From Pilasporangium apinafurcum (lineage: Eukaryota > Oomycota > Peronosporomycetes > Pythiales > Pythiaceae), in assembly GCA_001600495.1 (NCBI GenBank), contig BCKE01000055.1, forward strand, positions 124,001-188,000: a stretch of 64,000 nucleotides of DNA. The letters are read 5' to 3'. Numbering within the stretch: position 1 is the stretch's first letter; the number at the start of each line of letters is the position of its first letter. The position numbers and the translations under genes were made by a program. This document shows, piece by piece, positions 1-10,053 of the stretch. The notes beneath the pieces are model-generated. The model ran no database searches. It had not been told where the DNA came from and worked only from the letters and a program-made list of their open reading frames with translations.

Positions 1-1223
1 ATTTAAAGAAGCGGGCTCTGGAGCGCCGTGCACGCTGGACCAAGTTGTGCGCCGGTATTTTGCGAAAGAGAACGGAGGATGCGTCCAAAATCGCGAATTG
101 TTGGCGTTCCTATCAACTTCGGTGTGTAATTCAATCAAGAATTGCAGATAGGCAGTTGCATCTGCAGCAACTTCAGCTTGCTGTAGCGAAGGTACAAAAT
201 TGGTGGGTTGGTTTGCGCAACAAATGGCAAGGCCGCCTCATAATATTGACCGAGAGACAGCGGAGATACGAACTAGAAGTAGCTACTACAGTCCGAAAAC
301 TGCAAGTGAAACGAGCTTCGCGTGTGATTGGCAAGTGCGCAATGCAGAAACTAGTATACCCACAGCGACGTCGTCGCAAATTTACCCATGGCGTCGTAAA
401 AGTTCAATCATGGTGGAGAGGGATGCTAGTGCGACTGCATCAATGTAGCCCAGATGTGACGACCCAGCGTAAGATACTTGAAACTATGACGCTCGTGGAA
501 TCGAACAAGTTAGTAAAGAATGTTGAAGAAACTGCCAAGAGTGCACAACATCAGCAGCAGCAACCATTGACGCTCGGTGCTCGCTTGGAGATGGCATTGC
601 ATCTCCTTCTTCACGGAAAACGCTTACAGGACATGCTGTTTGCAAGCCACACGATCGAGATTTGCACGAAATACTCGCGAGAGTGCTGCTGGAAATGCGT
701 TGAGCTCAAGATTTCCAATACTATTTTCGCTGCAATCCGTGGACTGAATCGCAGTCGTCCGCATGTTGAGCTGCTGCATCAGCTGCTGCTTGTATTGGTG
801 AATTTGACGACCTATGAGCAAAAACACAGTACAACCAAAAAGAAATCGATGGATGCGGTTATGGATGACCTCCGTGCCGTTGAGGCGCTCGTCGACTTAC
901 TCCATATTCATCGTGATATGCACCACGTATTTGCGCTTTCGGCGCGTGTACTCAAACATTACTTGGCTGCCGTCAATCCGTACCTTGTGCAACTGGAGAA
1001 TTACACGGGAGCAATGGAGATTTGGCGTGATAGCACTCGCCGGCTGCATGGGCTGCATGAATTACTGGTAAAAAAAACGGCTGTTTGGGCGCTGACAGCC
1101 AGCACTAGAACTGCCTCGCAAATTTCTGGTAAGAATCCAAGTGGAACGACCAACTTGATGAGCAAGATTAATCCAAAGACGGCCGCAACAATCTGCGGCC
1201 AATTGCTCAAGCTATTGGAGTAA
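1..1223 (+). CDS. ASPM-like (abnormal spindle) protein, C-terminal part, cut by left window edge
   Basis: The frame is open from base 3 to the TAA ending at 1223 and has no start codon inside the window, so this is the 3' end of a longer gene (about 406 codons here). The first 130 residues are basic with IQ-type helices (for example KVQSWWRGMLVR), which in this family bind calmodulin or light chains. Residues about 190-330 resemble the helical end domain of ASPM, with a stretch like IFAAIRGLNRSRPHVEL followed by LLVLVNLTTYE. ASPM-family proteins act at spindle poles, focusing microtubule minus ends. The family call rests on the combination of IQ helices and this tail; the calponin-homology region would lie upstream and cannot be checked. 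No intron is needed in the visible part. Confidence 0.7.
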   Translation, partial: LKKRALERRARWTKLCAGILRKRTEDASKIANCWRSYQLRCVIQSRIADRQLHLQQLQLAVAKVQNWWVGLRNKWQGRLIILTERQRRYELEVATTVRKLQVKRASRVIGKCAMQKLVYPQRRRRKFTHGVVKVQSWWRGMLVRLHQCSPDVTTQRKILETMTLVESNKLVKNVEETAKSAQHQQQQPLTLGARLEMALHLLLHGKRLQDMLFASHTIEICTKYSRECCWKCVELKISNTIFAAIRGLNRSRPHVELLHQLLLVLVNLTTYEQKHSTTKKKSMDAVMDDLRAVEALVDLLHIHRDMHHVFALSARVLKHYLAAVNPYLVQLENYTGAMEIWRDSTRRLHGLHELLVKKTAVWALTASTRTASQISGKNPSGTTNLMSKINPKTAATICGQLLKLLE

Positions 1224-1919
1224 TAACAAAGTGAAAGTTGAAGTGTATGCATATGTATATAAGTACAATGGTTTTTAGATAAGTGTGGTTCCGAAGTTGT
1301 GATTTCGATTAGATTATTGCAAGACATCCGAGATTGTCTCGGACAATGCCATCCTTTTGAGTGACTTGTTTCACATTGAACTGGGCGCAAACATCTCTAT
1401 TGTTTTATAAACAATGCTTTGCTGCTTCGCATACATCTGGCTGCTCATGGGGATCCATACGAAGGTACATCGCTGCGACAACACAGAAAGGCACACAATG
1501 GGGTCATTCCAAATCGTCAAGCGCACTATGAACAAGACATACAGATGTCACACACGTCAATAACATTGACTACAAAGAGTATCGTCCATAAATAGTCTTC
1601 CACCACATTTGCTAACGTTCCCTCCACCATCTGGTGTCAGAGTGCTGCCATCTTATGCTTTGAAGTACTGCATAAGAAAACCATGGTGGCAGAGAGAGAA
1701 GCCCGATCGCCTAGATGTAGCGAAGGAGGTAGGCAGAAGGATGGAATGGTGTTTGGAGGAAGCAAAGCGTATTTCAACGTCCAACACATGCATCTACTTC
1801 AGCTATACAGTATTGCTGATTGATTCTATTGTCATGCATATGCAATCACAAAAATGCATCCACCCATATACACAAAGCCACAGCTCTCACGCTTTTATTT
1901 TATGCATACACAAATGCAC
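1224..1919. other. Gene-free stretch
   Basis: No convincing coding exon, RNA gene or repeat was seen on either strand. It holds the 3' flanks of two converging genes and only short chance frames. Confidence 0.5.
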
Positions 1920-2427
1920 TTACTTCTCCAGCAATGGCTGGCGTTCTTCTGCAGCGGCAGGTAAGAGGTGGTAGCGGCTGTCGCAGAGACTTTTCTGTTT
2001 TTTGTTCTCCATATACCACACTGTCGTCGATACTACGAAGATCGTGCCATACAAGAATGCTGCATACACGCGTAGGAACAGATAATCCATTCTTATGTCA
2101 TCATATCCCATTCACAATTCCAACACTGACATTCAGGCTGCATACCTGATTCAAAAAGCGGCTTTGGACTACTGACGTTCTTGCCCAATCGGAGATACTC
2201 TGGTTGTGTCTGCACCAGAATACCTACTGCGATTAAGAAGAAGAACCCAAAGAGCGATAACATTGCGCAGCACAACGCCCCTACGTATATGATAACAGCA
2301 GTAGCGTTCGTCGTTGTCAGCCAACAACAGGCAATCCTCACGTTTGATATTCTAGTGACTTTATCAACCAGCAAACAATCACAGCAGAATAACTGTACGA
2401 ATACATACATGCAGATTTGGAGCCCAT
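1920..2427 (-). CDS. RNASEK-like two-helix membrane protein (V-ATPase accessory type)
   Basis: Three exons on the minus strand: 2427-2409, 2280-2146 and 2059-1920, 97 residues. The start ATG sits in ACCATGG; donors are GTATGT and GTATGC and both introns restore one frame. The first helix aligns without gaps to the first helix of metazoan RNASEK (pattern C..MLS..G...L...GI), and the second helix begins AFLYGTIFV, like the family's AA.LY segment. The total length matches the family (about 98 residues). In animals this protein is associated with the V-ATPase and endocytic uptake. The tail contains EERQPLL, which fits the acidic dileucine sorting signal [DE]xxxL[LI] for endolysosomal targeting. 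The exon structure is my reconstruction. Nuclease activity is not implied. Confidence 0.6.
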
Positions 2428-3295
2428 GGTATTTAGTCTTGGCGTAATTGCTGAAGATCAGGCGATCCAATTGAGAGACAGAGAGTGCTACTCGTCTTCT
2501 TTTCCAGTGTTGCTACTTGGTCAGCACTGCTCTCTGGAACTTGAAAATGGAAGAGAGATCCAAAAGAGCTGCATACTACGAAATAGTGTGGAAGAGGAAG
2601 CAGAGAGCGCTCTATTCGGGTTAGTTGCCATCAACTTGATCTCTCTATCCCCCATTTCTCCTACCTGTAGGATTCACTTTTGTATGTGTGTATGTTTTTT
2701 TTGAAGCGAAGCAGTCTATCGATAGAAGTCGAAACTTGTTTCGAATTCTCCACAATGAGCTCTTTTCAGCACCATTCTTCTTTCCAAGAACGGATGCAAA
2801 GCGATGACAGTGCATACCCGAGAAGATCAAGTGGGTGGAAAATTAAAATGATTGTCCAGAAATCGTGACGTAGTAGTATCGGTGCGAAAGGAAAGCAAAG
2901 ATCACACATACGACTGTAAGGAACACCACACAAGCAAAGACTCGTTCTCAGAGTCCAGGTGGTGGAGATGCGTACTCCGTGGTTGTCTAGTATTAGCATT
3001 TTGCTAATCAAGTCAGACCCAAACAACAAAACAGGAGCTCTTCACTGAGGTCAAAGAGACATTCGATTGGTAGAAATTGATTATACTATCCTAAATAGCG
3101 ATATTTTCAGCCAACCCGTGTGAATAGTTTCTATTTGGAAACTTTACTGTATATTCATATAAAAAAATAAATATTTCAAATAAAGTTGCAAAATAAGAGC
3201 ATCTGGTGGTCTCGGTGTCTATCTGCTTAACCGATCTTGTTCTCATTGTCGATAGACACCGCAACAAGAGCAAAGCAGAAGAGAAAAGGCAAACA
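2428..3295. other. Intergenic stretch holding a transposon remnant
   Basis: Divergent region between the RNASEK-like and TMEM14 genes. The part from about 2865 to 3190 is repeat-derived (listed separately). The remainder (2428-2864) shows no supported gene. Confidence 0.5.
2865..3190 (+). mobile_element. Transposon remnant, copy 1 (core plus right terminal segment)
   Basis: Bases 2865-3060 match 9585-9775 in the same orientation: shared words include GACTGTAAGGAA, then GTTCTCAGA, GGTTGTCTAG and ACAGGAGCTC. Bases 3100-3190 match 9351-9440 in the opposite orientation (word GATATTTTCAGCCAA followed by CTATTTGGAAACTTTA). The two copies together suggest an element whose outer segment is a terminal inverted repeat. 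No intact open frame remains. It lies just upstream of the TMEM14 gene and may supply part of that promoter. Confidence 0.6.
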
Positions 3296-3828
3296 ATGTA
3301 TGATTTCTGTCTGACTATCCCGGTAAGGAAGGGTTCGCATTTTGATTTCTATAGGTGGCAGCTGTGCGATAATGGATCCTGTTGTTCTCGTTTTCCGTGT
3401 AGTATGGGATGATTTTGGGCATCGGTGGGCTCATTGGCTACGTAAACTCTGGTAGCGCAACCTCTGCGATCGCCGGGGGCGGCGCGGGTCTCTTTCTTAC
3501 GTTTGTGGGCTACTGCAGCTACAACGAATATGCACAAAGCCCTGTAACGTCCAAACTCTGGCCAGGACTCTCCTTGAGTACGTATATTTGTGTTGAATAT
3601 AGCTTGCCGTGTTTATATAATACCGTGTACATGCCATTGTATATCTGACTCTGTACTTGCTTTATAGTCGTGTCGGGTGCGTTGACGGGCGTCATGGGTA
3701 TCCGCTATCAGAAAACTGGTGCGTTCTTCCCGGCAGGCTTCATTGCAGCCACGAGTGCGGCCATGTCGCTGTTTTATGTCTCCAAGCTCATCGCCAGCCC
3801 CAAACCAAAATACAAGAAACACAAATAA
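3296..3828 (+). CDS. TMEM14 family small membrane protein
   Basis: Exons 3296-3322, 3403-3577 and 3668-3828 give 120 residues. Donors are GTAAGG and GTACGT; acceptors are CGTGTAG and TTTATAG. The product has the family's glycine-rich helices: GLIGYVNSGS near the N-terminus, a second helix GAGLFLTFVGY, then VSGALTGVMGIRYQKTG and FFPAGFIAATSA, which match the TMEM14 pattern G.IGY.KAGS ... G..MG.R...SGK.MPAG. Human TMEM14C sits in the inner mitochondrial membrane and supports porphyrin transport during heme synthesis; which TMEM14 branch this belongs to is not clear. The C-terminus ends in a lysine-rich tail (KPKYKKHK), longer than in the human proteins. Confidence 0.85.
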
Positions 3829-4078
3829 AAGCGACGTATAAGCAATGATCAGCAGTCTCGTAGATTTTATTGTCGTGATGGTATGCTGATCGTCTATATT
3901 TTGCAATATAATGAGGCTGGAGCTGTTTGGCTTAGCAACCATTTTTTTTGTTTTTACTCTGTGATCCTGATCATATACATGCAATCTTGAAGAAAGCTAG
4001 CTTCAATTTTCGTTCGCTTGCTTGATTTAAAAACAATAAATAGCAACAGTAACGTATCATCAGAGTAATTCTCTTGAT

Positions 4079-6323
4079 CTACATGAGCCGAAGTAAGTGA
4101 TGCTGCTGGCGTCTTCCATGGCCACTTGCCGCTTTATATTGTTTGGCAAATGCGATCACATCCTTCAGCGCATTCACAAGCCATTCACGATGCAATGGAC
4201 TCTTCAATTGCAAATGCAAAGTTCTCGCCATTGATACCAGTGTCAGACAGCTTGTTGGATCCAGTGCATACTTCTTGGCTGCTTTCTTAAACACGCCCGA
4301 CGCTTCAAGCGGCACATCCTGGACGATCTGAATCTCGTCGACAGGCAAAAATTCCTCACTCTTGTCGCCGTTCTTGCGGTACCAATGCAAACGTGTTGGA
4401 TCACTAGGATCGTAACAAAGTTTCGTATCGTGTGGTTTGCCACGTCGACCAAATTTTGTGACGTCCAAATCGTTCAACACACCTGTGGAAATGCTCAATT
4501 GCAAGGACAAGTGCTGTTTCGCTGTCATAAGTTGACGTTGCTTCTTGACTTTGCCACTAATTTCTTGTTGCACTTGGTGACTGAGCGTAGTCAGTTGTGG
4601 ATATAATTGCTCCTTTGTCATTTCTTTCTTCGTGTAGGACGAAAGCAAATCGCGCAAGTGTGTCTTTGCCCACGGAAAATCATGCATGATGCTCTTGACA
4701 TAGCGTAGTTGACGCAACATGATGCCATGCTGATGCGCACCCAATTGAATCATCGACGGAATGCGGATGCGACGGTCGTTCCATTGCCATACGATGAATT
4801 GCTGAGCTGGTTTCTTACTGATTACCAATTCTGGTACGCCATCTGACTTACGTTCACGCACTCGGATTACCATCTTCGAGCATGGAGGTGGAAGTGACGA
4901 AGCCGTCGCTGCACTGGAGAGCGCTAAATCCACGCTATTGACCCCATACTTGGTCCATTTTCCTGGACTCTTGCATACTCCGGTACTAAGACCGCTACGA
5001 CGCGTAGCATAGCAAGCACTCATCGATTTGCGCCGATCCGCCAAGCGGCTCTTTGCTGGTGAGTTAAAGCTTTTTGTGGATGATTTGACTGAGGCAATGG
5101 GCACTTCAGAAGTAGAGGAAGGGGGCAATTGCTCTGCTACGCTTTTAAGCGGGCTTCGCTTCATGGTAAACGAGGCTCGACGTAACGGGAGGATCGTTGT
5201 CATCGCTGCAGGTGAAGTACCGCGTCGTAGGGTCCTCAGTGCAGGAGAACTTGCGCCATTTGATAGTTCTTTGCGCAGTGTCTCGTCGTCCAGCACACTC
5301 CGCAGTTCGGTATCAAGAAATTGAAACTTGAGTCGTGATGATTTGGTAGCTCGGTTGACCTGCATCCCACTACCTAATCCACCACGCGGTGGTTTTGGTT
5401 CCTGGATGCCTTTGATTTTCGGTTCAGCGACCGTCAGCGGTAGCAAAGCAGCCGCTTTGCCGCTACCGGTGGAAGCAGCGCGATTTCGCTCCTTGTCATT
5501 GAGATCTTGTTCCTTCTCATTGACTATTGGCAGCTTGGAAGAAGCTTTCTCGATTCGTCCATCAGGATACGTGATTGTGACTGCAGGGTCCAAAATGTCT
5601 TTGTCCTCCTCATCCAATTCGGTATCATGGTCATCTTCGGTTTGATTCGAAGTGAGCGAAGAATCATCATCTTCGTACTCGTCAGACTCGTCTCGCTGAA
5701 GCTTCTCCTTGCTTTTCCACTTGGCATCTTGCTGATCTTGTTGCTCGTTATCACCCAGTTCTGGCTCTTCGGTCTCTGCATTTACTCGCTGGATGATCGC
5801 TACCAGTTGCTGAACTTCCGGACTAAAGGATAATGTAATAGAAAGTTAGTCATCCCACAATAATATACAACAGTAAAGAAGTGGCATTGTAGTCATCGCA
5901 CACATACTCTTTGGCATAGGACGAAACCCGGAGCTTTTCTGCATGCGCCTCCATTTTCGTCCATGTGTCGGAAATAGCATAGTATTTTACTTCCAGTGCA
6001 TTAGTTTTCCGTTGCATGTCGATCATCTGCTGCTGAATTTGCTGTTGCTCTAGCTTTGCTTGAGCAACTAGCTCTTTCAGTCGTCGTTCAGAGATCTTTG
6101 GGTTCTGGAAATCACACACTGCACTTTCTATCACTTGTAGAAGCTTCTCCATCGCAAGAAAACTAATTTGAGGTACAAATTCTTTGTGTTTTCCCATAGA
6201 GTCATTGTCCTCTGCTTGTGAGAGGAAATCATTATTCTCTGGAATCGTTGATGAAACAGGGCTGAGCCTAGATCCCGCTTTGCCCGCACGTAAAGTCGGT
6301 GACATAATCTTTCCACACGACAT
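4079..6323 (-). CDS. Coiled-coil protein with C-terminal PH-like domain
   Basis: Two exons, 6323-5908 and 5822-4079, joined across a GTATGT donor and a TTTAG acceptor, give 719 residues. The N-terminal third has a glutamine-rich coiled coil (LEQQQIQQQMIDMQ), followed by an acidic stretch of about 40 residues. A short ITYPDGRIEK motif recalls the repeated unit of the TCP10/CPAP C-terminal domain, but it occurs only once. The middle is basic and serine-rich. A helical region (around residues 430-560) is followed by a PH-like segment (about 580-700) with LHWYRKNG and a terminal amphipathic helix HREWLVNALKDVIAFAK. I do not recognise the family. A cytoskeletal or membrane-linked scaffold is a guess from the architecture only. 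Confidence 0.7.
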
Positions 6324-6790
6324 TCTTTGTTGAAGAGGTAGGCTGTGTGACGGTTGCTGGGTGTTGATAATCAGTGCAGACGGTTCTGCTTTTTTGGAGC
6401 AATCGCAGAATGGTAGAGTGGATCATCGACTGACCCACAACGCCCCCATTTGGGACGAGGGAGGTATAAATAACTAGTCCAGTGTTACCGCTGTCGCAGA
6501 GAACGCGCGCGCGATTCGCGCCGGAAGACCGTTTCTGGGGCGTTGTGACCCTTTTTGCTTTAGGTTGTTTTTGGTTTCGTGTTTGTATGTATATCAAGGT
6601 ACAAAACCCCGATTTAGTGACAATAGGATGACGTCACTTTCAGCAATTATGAAGCAAAACTAAAATGGAGGTCGTTGTTCTCTTTGTATTCTACCTATAT
6701 ATAAGTAAACCTACAAGGAATCGCGAAGTTGGTTAATAGTCTAAAAGATCCCGTATGAAATATAAAAAAAACTGGATCGCTGTGATTCAT
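6324..6790. other. Gene-free stretch
   Basis: Upstream region of the coiled-coil/PH gene and 3' flank of MBF1. No gene or RNA supported. Confidence 0.5.
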
Positions 6791-7382
6791 CTATTCGGCG
6801 GCAGCTTTCTTCTTCTTGGGGCCACGTGGCAGCTTCACGCCTAATGCACGTTCCAGCTTGGAGATGATCTGACCATTTGGAATTGCCTTGCCTGATTCAT
6901 ACTCAGCAATCACCTGGGGCTTTTCATTGATCGCTGTGGCGAGCGATTTCTGTGTCATCTTCTTGTCAGCACGGGCCTTCATCAACGCTTGGGACAGACT
7001 ACGATCCACAGCATCATCTACAGCGACAATCATTCCATTAGATTTTCACCAAGAAATAGAAGCAGCAGAAACCCACAGCCGTACGCTTAAAGTTGTCGAC
7101 ATCTTCTTCCAGTTTGCGCATGTTCACGTTGGCGTTCGTGTGCGAGCTCTTGTTCGTACCCGCATTGACTATCATAATACAAAAATATATATATATAAGC
7201 TTCTCACACAAAAAAACCAGGATTTTAACACCATCCAGAAGTACACACGTACATCTCTGTTCGGTGACGACGTCACCAGTGCGGCGAGCCTTATTCAAGG
7301 CTGCGTTCTTGCCGGCACCCGACGATGGACCCTTGCTGCCCCAACCGGCGACAGCCCAATCTTGTCCCTGTGAGAAGCTCAT
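6791..7382 (-). CDS. MBF1: Multiprotein bridging factor 1 (EDF1/MBF1)
   Basis: Exons 7382-7253, 7168-7085 and 7017-6791 give 146 residues, matching human EDF1 (148). Donors are GTACGT and GTACGG. The N-terminal half (DWAVAGWGSKGPSSG, then NAGTNKSS) is the MBF1 domain that contacts TBP and stalled ribosomes; the C-terminal half is a Cro/C1-type helix-turn-helix with KSLATAINEKPQVIAEYESG and IPNGQIISKLERALGVKL, almost identical to other eukaryotes. The basic tail PRGPKKKK is usual. MBF1 is a transcription coactivator that bridges bZIP factors to TBP and also prevents frameshifting at collided ribosomes. Two alternative in-frame ATGs lie upstream (at 7463 in the longest frame), but homology favours the chosen start. 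Confidence 0.95.
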
Positions 7383-7725
7383 CTTGCTTACTTTTCTTTC
7401 GTCACTTTCCCTGTACGAGGTTTTTTCTGAAGTGTGGAGCGCCGTTTCCTTCGACCGCGACAAGCGAGCTGCTCTCTAGACCATCACTCTCATTGAAACC
7501 TTCCTTCCAGAACAAAGCTGCAATGTTCAAAGTATACTGAAATGTTTTAAACTTCTTGTCGCAAACGTTTCCAAAAATTTTCTTTTTGGTGGAAATGTTT
7601 TGCGACATCTTAACATGAATAATACACATAGTAAAAATAGTATGTATTATACACGACGTATCTAATGCCTGGATTTTTGTTTGACTGGGTGGAAGGACAA
7701 AGCGCGGCAACAAGACAGAGGCAAA
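7383..7725. other. Divergent promoter region of MBF1 and SmG
   Basis: Shared upstream region of two divergent housekeeping genes; AT-rich near 7540-7680. No gene supported. Confidence 0.5.
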
Positions 7726-8058
7726 ATGGTGAAGACAGTCGGGCCGGATCTCAAACGCTACATGGACAAGCGATTAAGTTTAAAGCTGAATGGTAACCGG
7801 AAAGTGTCGGGTGTACTGCGAGGGTTTGATCAGTTCATGAACGTCACGTTGGATGAGACCGTGGAGGAAGTGTCGGCTACGGAATCCAATCGTATTGGCA
7901 TGGTGGTAAGTTATTATGTTTGGTTCATATCTGATTTCTGTTTTACGTCCCGTAGGGATGCTATCGTGTAATGTAATTCTGATCTTGCTGTTGGTGGTTT
8001 TATTTAGGTAATCCGAGGCAATAGTATCGTGCAGTTCGAATGTTTGGAGCGAATTTAG
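7726..8058 (+). CDS. SNRPG: Small nuclear ribonucleoprotein SmG
   Basis: Exons 7726-7905 and 8008-8058 give 76 residues, exactly the usual SmG length. The donor is GTAAGT, the only fully classical one among the introns I reconstructed, and the acceptor is TATTTAG. The Sm1 motif (LSLKLNGNRKVSGVLRGFDQFMN) and the Sm2 motif (VIRGNSIVQFE) are both complete. SmG is one of seven Sm proteins forming the ring on U1, U2, U4 and U5 snRNAs in the spliceosome; it assembles with SmE and SmF. The start ATG lies in GCAAAATGG. Confidence 0.96.
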
Positions 8059-8579
8059 TTGCTTTTTAGAATTATCGTCTTTACAAGCCATCTTATTGAG
8101 AAGCATCTACTGCAGAATACCACCATGTACATGCTTGTGGTTGGTAGATGGTGATGAAGAAGATGAACAATGCATTTATTTTTGCATAAATGACCTCGCA
8201 AGGGTCTCTCTTACGAAGCATTTGAACGATGCTGCCTCCTGATATGTGAACGATAATGATAGGCTTGTGTACTTGTTCTATTGCAACAGATGATCAGTGA
8301 AGACAAACCAAGATGATATGATATTGAACACGTCAACGACAAAATCCCAAAATGTGTCCATACATATATAGTGTATTTCATCGTTCAGAATCTTCTCTAC
8401 ACCAAACAACGATCGAGACTCTTCCCTAACTATTATCGCTGATTGTATCCGTTTTTGACTTCTGGATAAGCAAGTGTGTGCAGGAGGACATACATCGAGG
8501 ACCATGTGTCGTGGGTTGAAATTGTCCGGCGAAGTTACAATGATAATCTACTTAAAGTGGTATACGTAGGCAAGAGGAC
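8059..8579. other. Gene-free stretch
   Basis: 3' flanks of converging SmG and GAR1. A 75-codon minus-strand frame at 8278-8505 has no protein-like features; nothing else was seen. Confidence 0.5.
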
Positions 8580-9262
8580 TTAGAAGCGACCACGTCCGCC
8601 GAATCCTCTGCCTCCGCCACGACTACCACCGCGACCTCCACTGAATCCACGGCCACCGCCACGACCACCGCCAAAACCGCGGCCACCACCACCGCCAAAA
8701 CCGCGGCCACCACCACGTCCTCCACCTCGGCCGCCTCGTGCTCCACCACGACCACCGCCTCGGCCACCAGCTCCTGGTGTCTTTTTTGGTTGCTCTGTGA
8801 ATCGACTCAGCGGTAACAGCTTATCTGGACTGATATACACCTTGTCACCAGCCTTAAAGGAAGTAGCAGCGACACCTGTGTCGGGTTTCACTGTGAACAT
8901 GACGTCGTTGATGGAGCCAAGAATCTCATCGATTTTGCCAATCTTGGTCTTGTTTTCTAAGAACGCGCCAGCATTGAAATATGGAACTTTATCGTTGGTG
9001 CTCTTGTACACCATTTCGTTTTCACAGGCGTGCATGAACGTGCCCAGTTCTGCATTGCACAAGCAATACATCAGTCACATATATCATATTGCAATGGAAT
9101 CACATTACACTCCTACTCACCAACAACATACGCTGGGGGACCTTCTGGTTCACGCGGTCCGCCTCGACCACCACGGCCACCGCCGCGACCACCACTGAAG
9201 CCACGGCCACCACCGCGTCCGCCGCTAAACCCACGACCACCACCTCGACCACGTGCAGACAT
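8580..9262 (-). CDS. GAR1: H/ACA snoRNP protein GAR1
   Basis: Exons 9262-9121 and 9049-8580 (donor GTGAGT, acceptor AATGCAG) give 203 residues. The central GAR1/NAF1 domain is clear: [44 protein letters not shown] and [13 protein letters not shown]. It is flanked on both sides by glycine/arginine-rich (RGG) arms, the N-terminal arm of about 40 residues and the C-terminal arm of about 60, as in human GAR1. The protein belongs to the H/ACA box complex with dyskerin, NHP2 and NOP10, which makes pseudouridine in rRNA and snRNA; it acts in the nucleolus and Cajal bodies. The GGN-rich coding repeats give strong low-complexity shadows on the opposite strand. Confidence 0.95.
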
Positions 9263-10053
9263 CCTCTAGCAACTTGTTCGTATCAAATATTGCCTTTCCG
9301 CACACACAAAGTGAAAGAGCTCAACCAATCAAGCCCAGACATCCTAATTCTGCAACTTTCATTGAAATACTTGATTTTTAAATATCTATACGGTAAAGTT
9401 TCCAAATAGAAGCAATTCACATGGATTGGCTGAAAATATCACAATTTGGGGATAGTATAAGGAAAGCCAAATTTCTACCAATCAATTGTTTCTTTAACTC
9501 AGAGAGGAGTTTTTGTTTTTTTTGTTTGGTCTACCGCAACTGCAAAAACTAGATAACCGCAGAGTAGTCATCTCCAGAAAGTGTGGCGTGGTAGTATCGA
9601 CACGAAATGAAGGCAAAGACCACATATACGACTGTAAGGAATACTATACAAACAAAGACTTGTTCTCAGAATCTAGGTGGCGGTGATGGTTGTCTAGTTT
9701 TTGCAGGTTGAGTCGGATCCAATCAATATAACAGGAGCTCCTCTCTGAGGTACTTTAGTATCTCATATGATCCCTGAAGTGTAACCGCGTAATTACGATT
9801 AATCATTATATAATAAATGGCAGTAAATGACGGTTGAATGGTTTTGACAAAGCAATCGTTTTTGACAGGGGTTTAATTGAGCATATGACAATCACTCCCT
9901 TTTTTGCTGACAGCAGGAGATTTTGCGACAGATCGATTCGCATTCACATTTGAAGTTTCTTCGTCCAACGCAAGTCGCTGCCGCCGTCGCGTGTTTCGGA
10001 TCGTCATCAATCGTTCTAGAAACTCTTGCCAAGCTCAAAAAATCGATCTCACC
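9263..10053. other. Intergenic stretch dominated by repeat remnants
   Basis: Between the divergent GAR1 and GMP reductase genes. Bases 9351-9780 are repeat-derived (listed separately); the last 270 bases act as the likely promoter and 5' UTR of GMP reductase. No gene supported. Confidence 0.5.
9351..9780 (-). mobile_element. Transposon remnant, copy 2 (left terminal segment plus foldback core)
   Basis: Bases 9351-9440 are an inverted copy of 3100-3190. From about 9497 to 9580 lies an inverted version of the segment found at 9690-9780: on the left CTCAGAGAGGAG then TGCAAAAACTAGATAACCGC, on the right GGTTGTCTAGTTTTTGCAG then GGAGCTCCTCTCTGAG. The core is therefore a foldback with arms of roughly 85 bases around about 110 bases that match copy 1. 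No open frame survives. It resembles a MITE-like derivative of a larger DNA transposon. Confidence 0.6.

Noticed and set aside
8552-8767. Val/Ala-rich minus-strand frame overlapping GAR1
   Set aside because: Frame shadow of the GAR1 RGG repeats.
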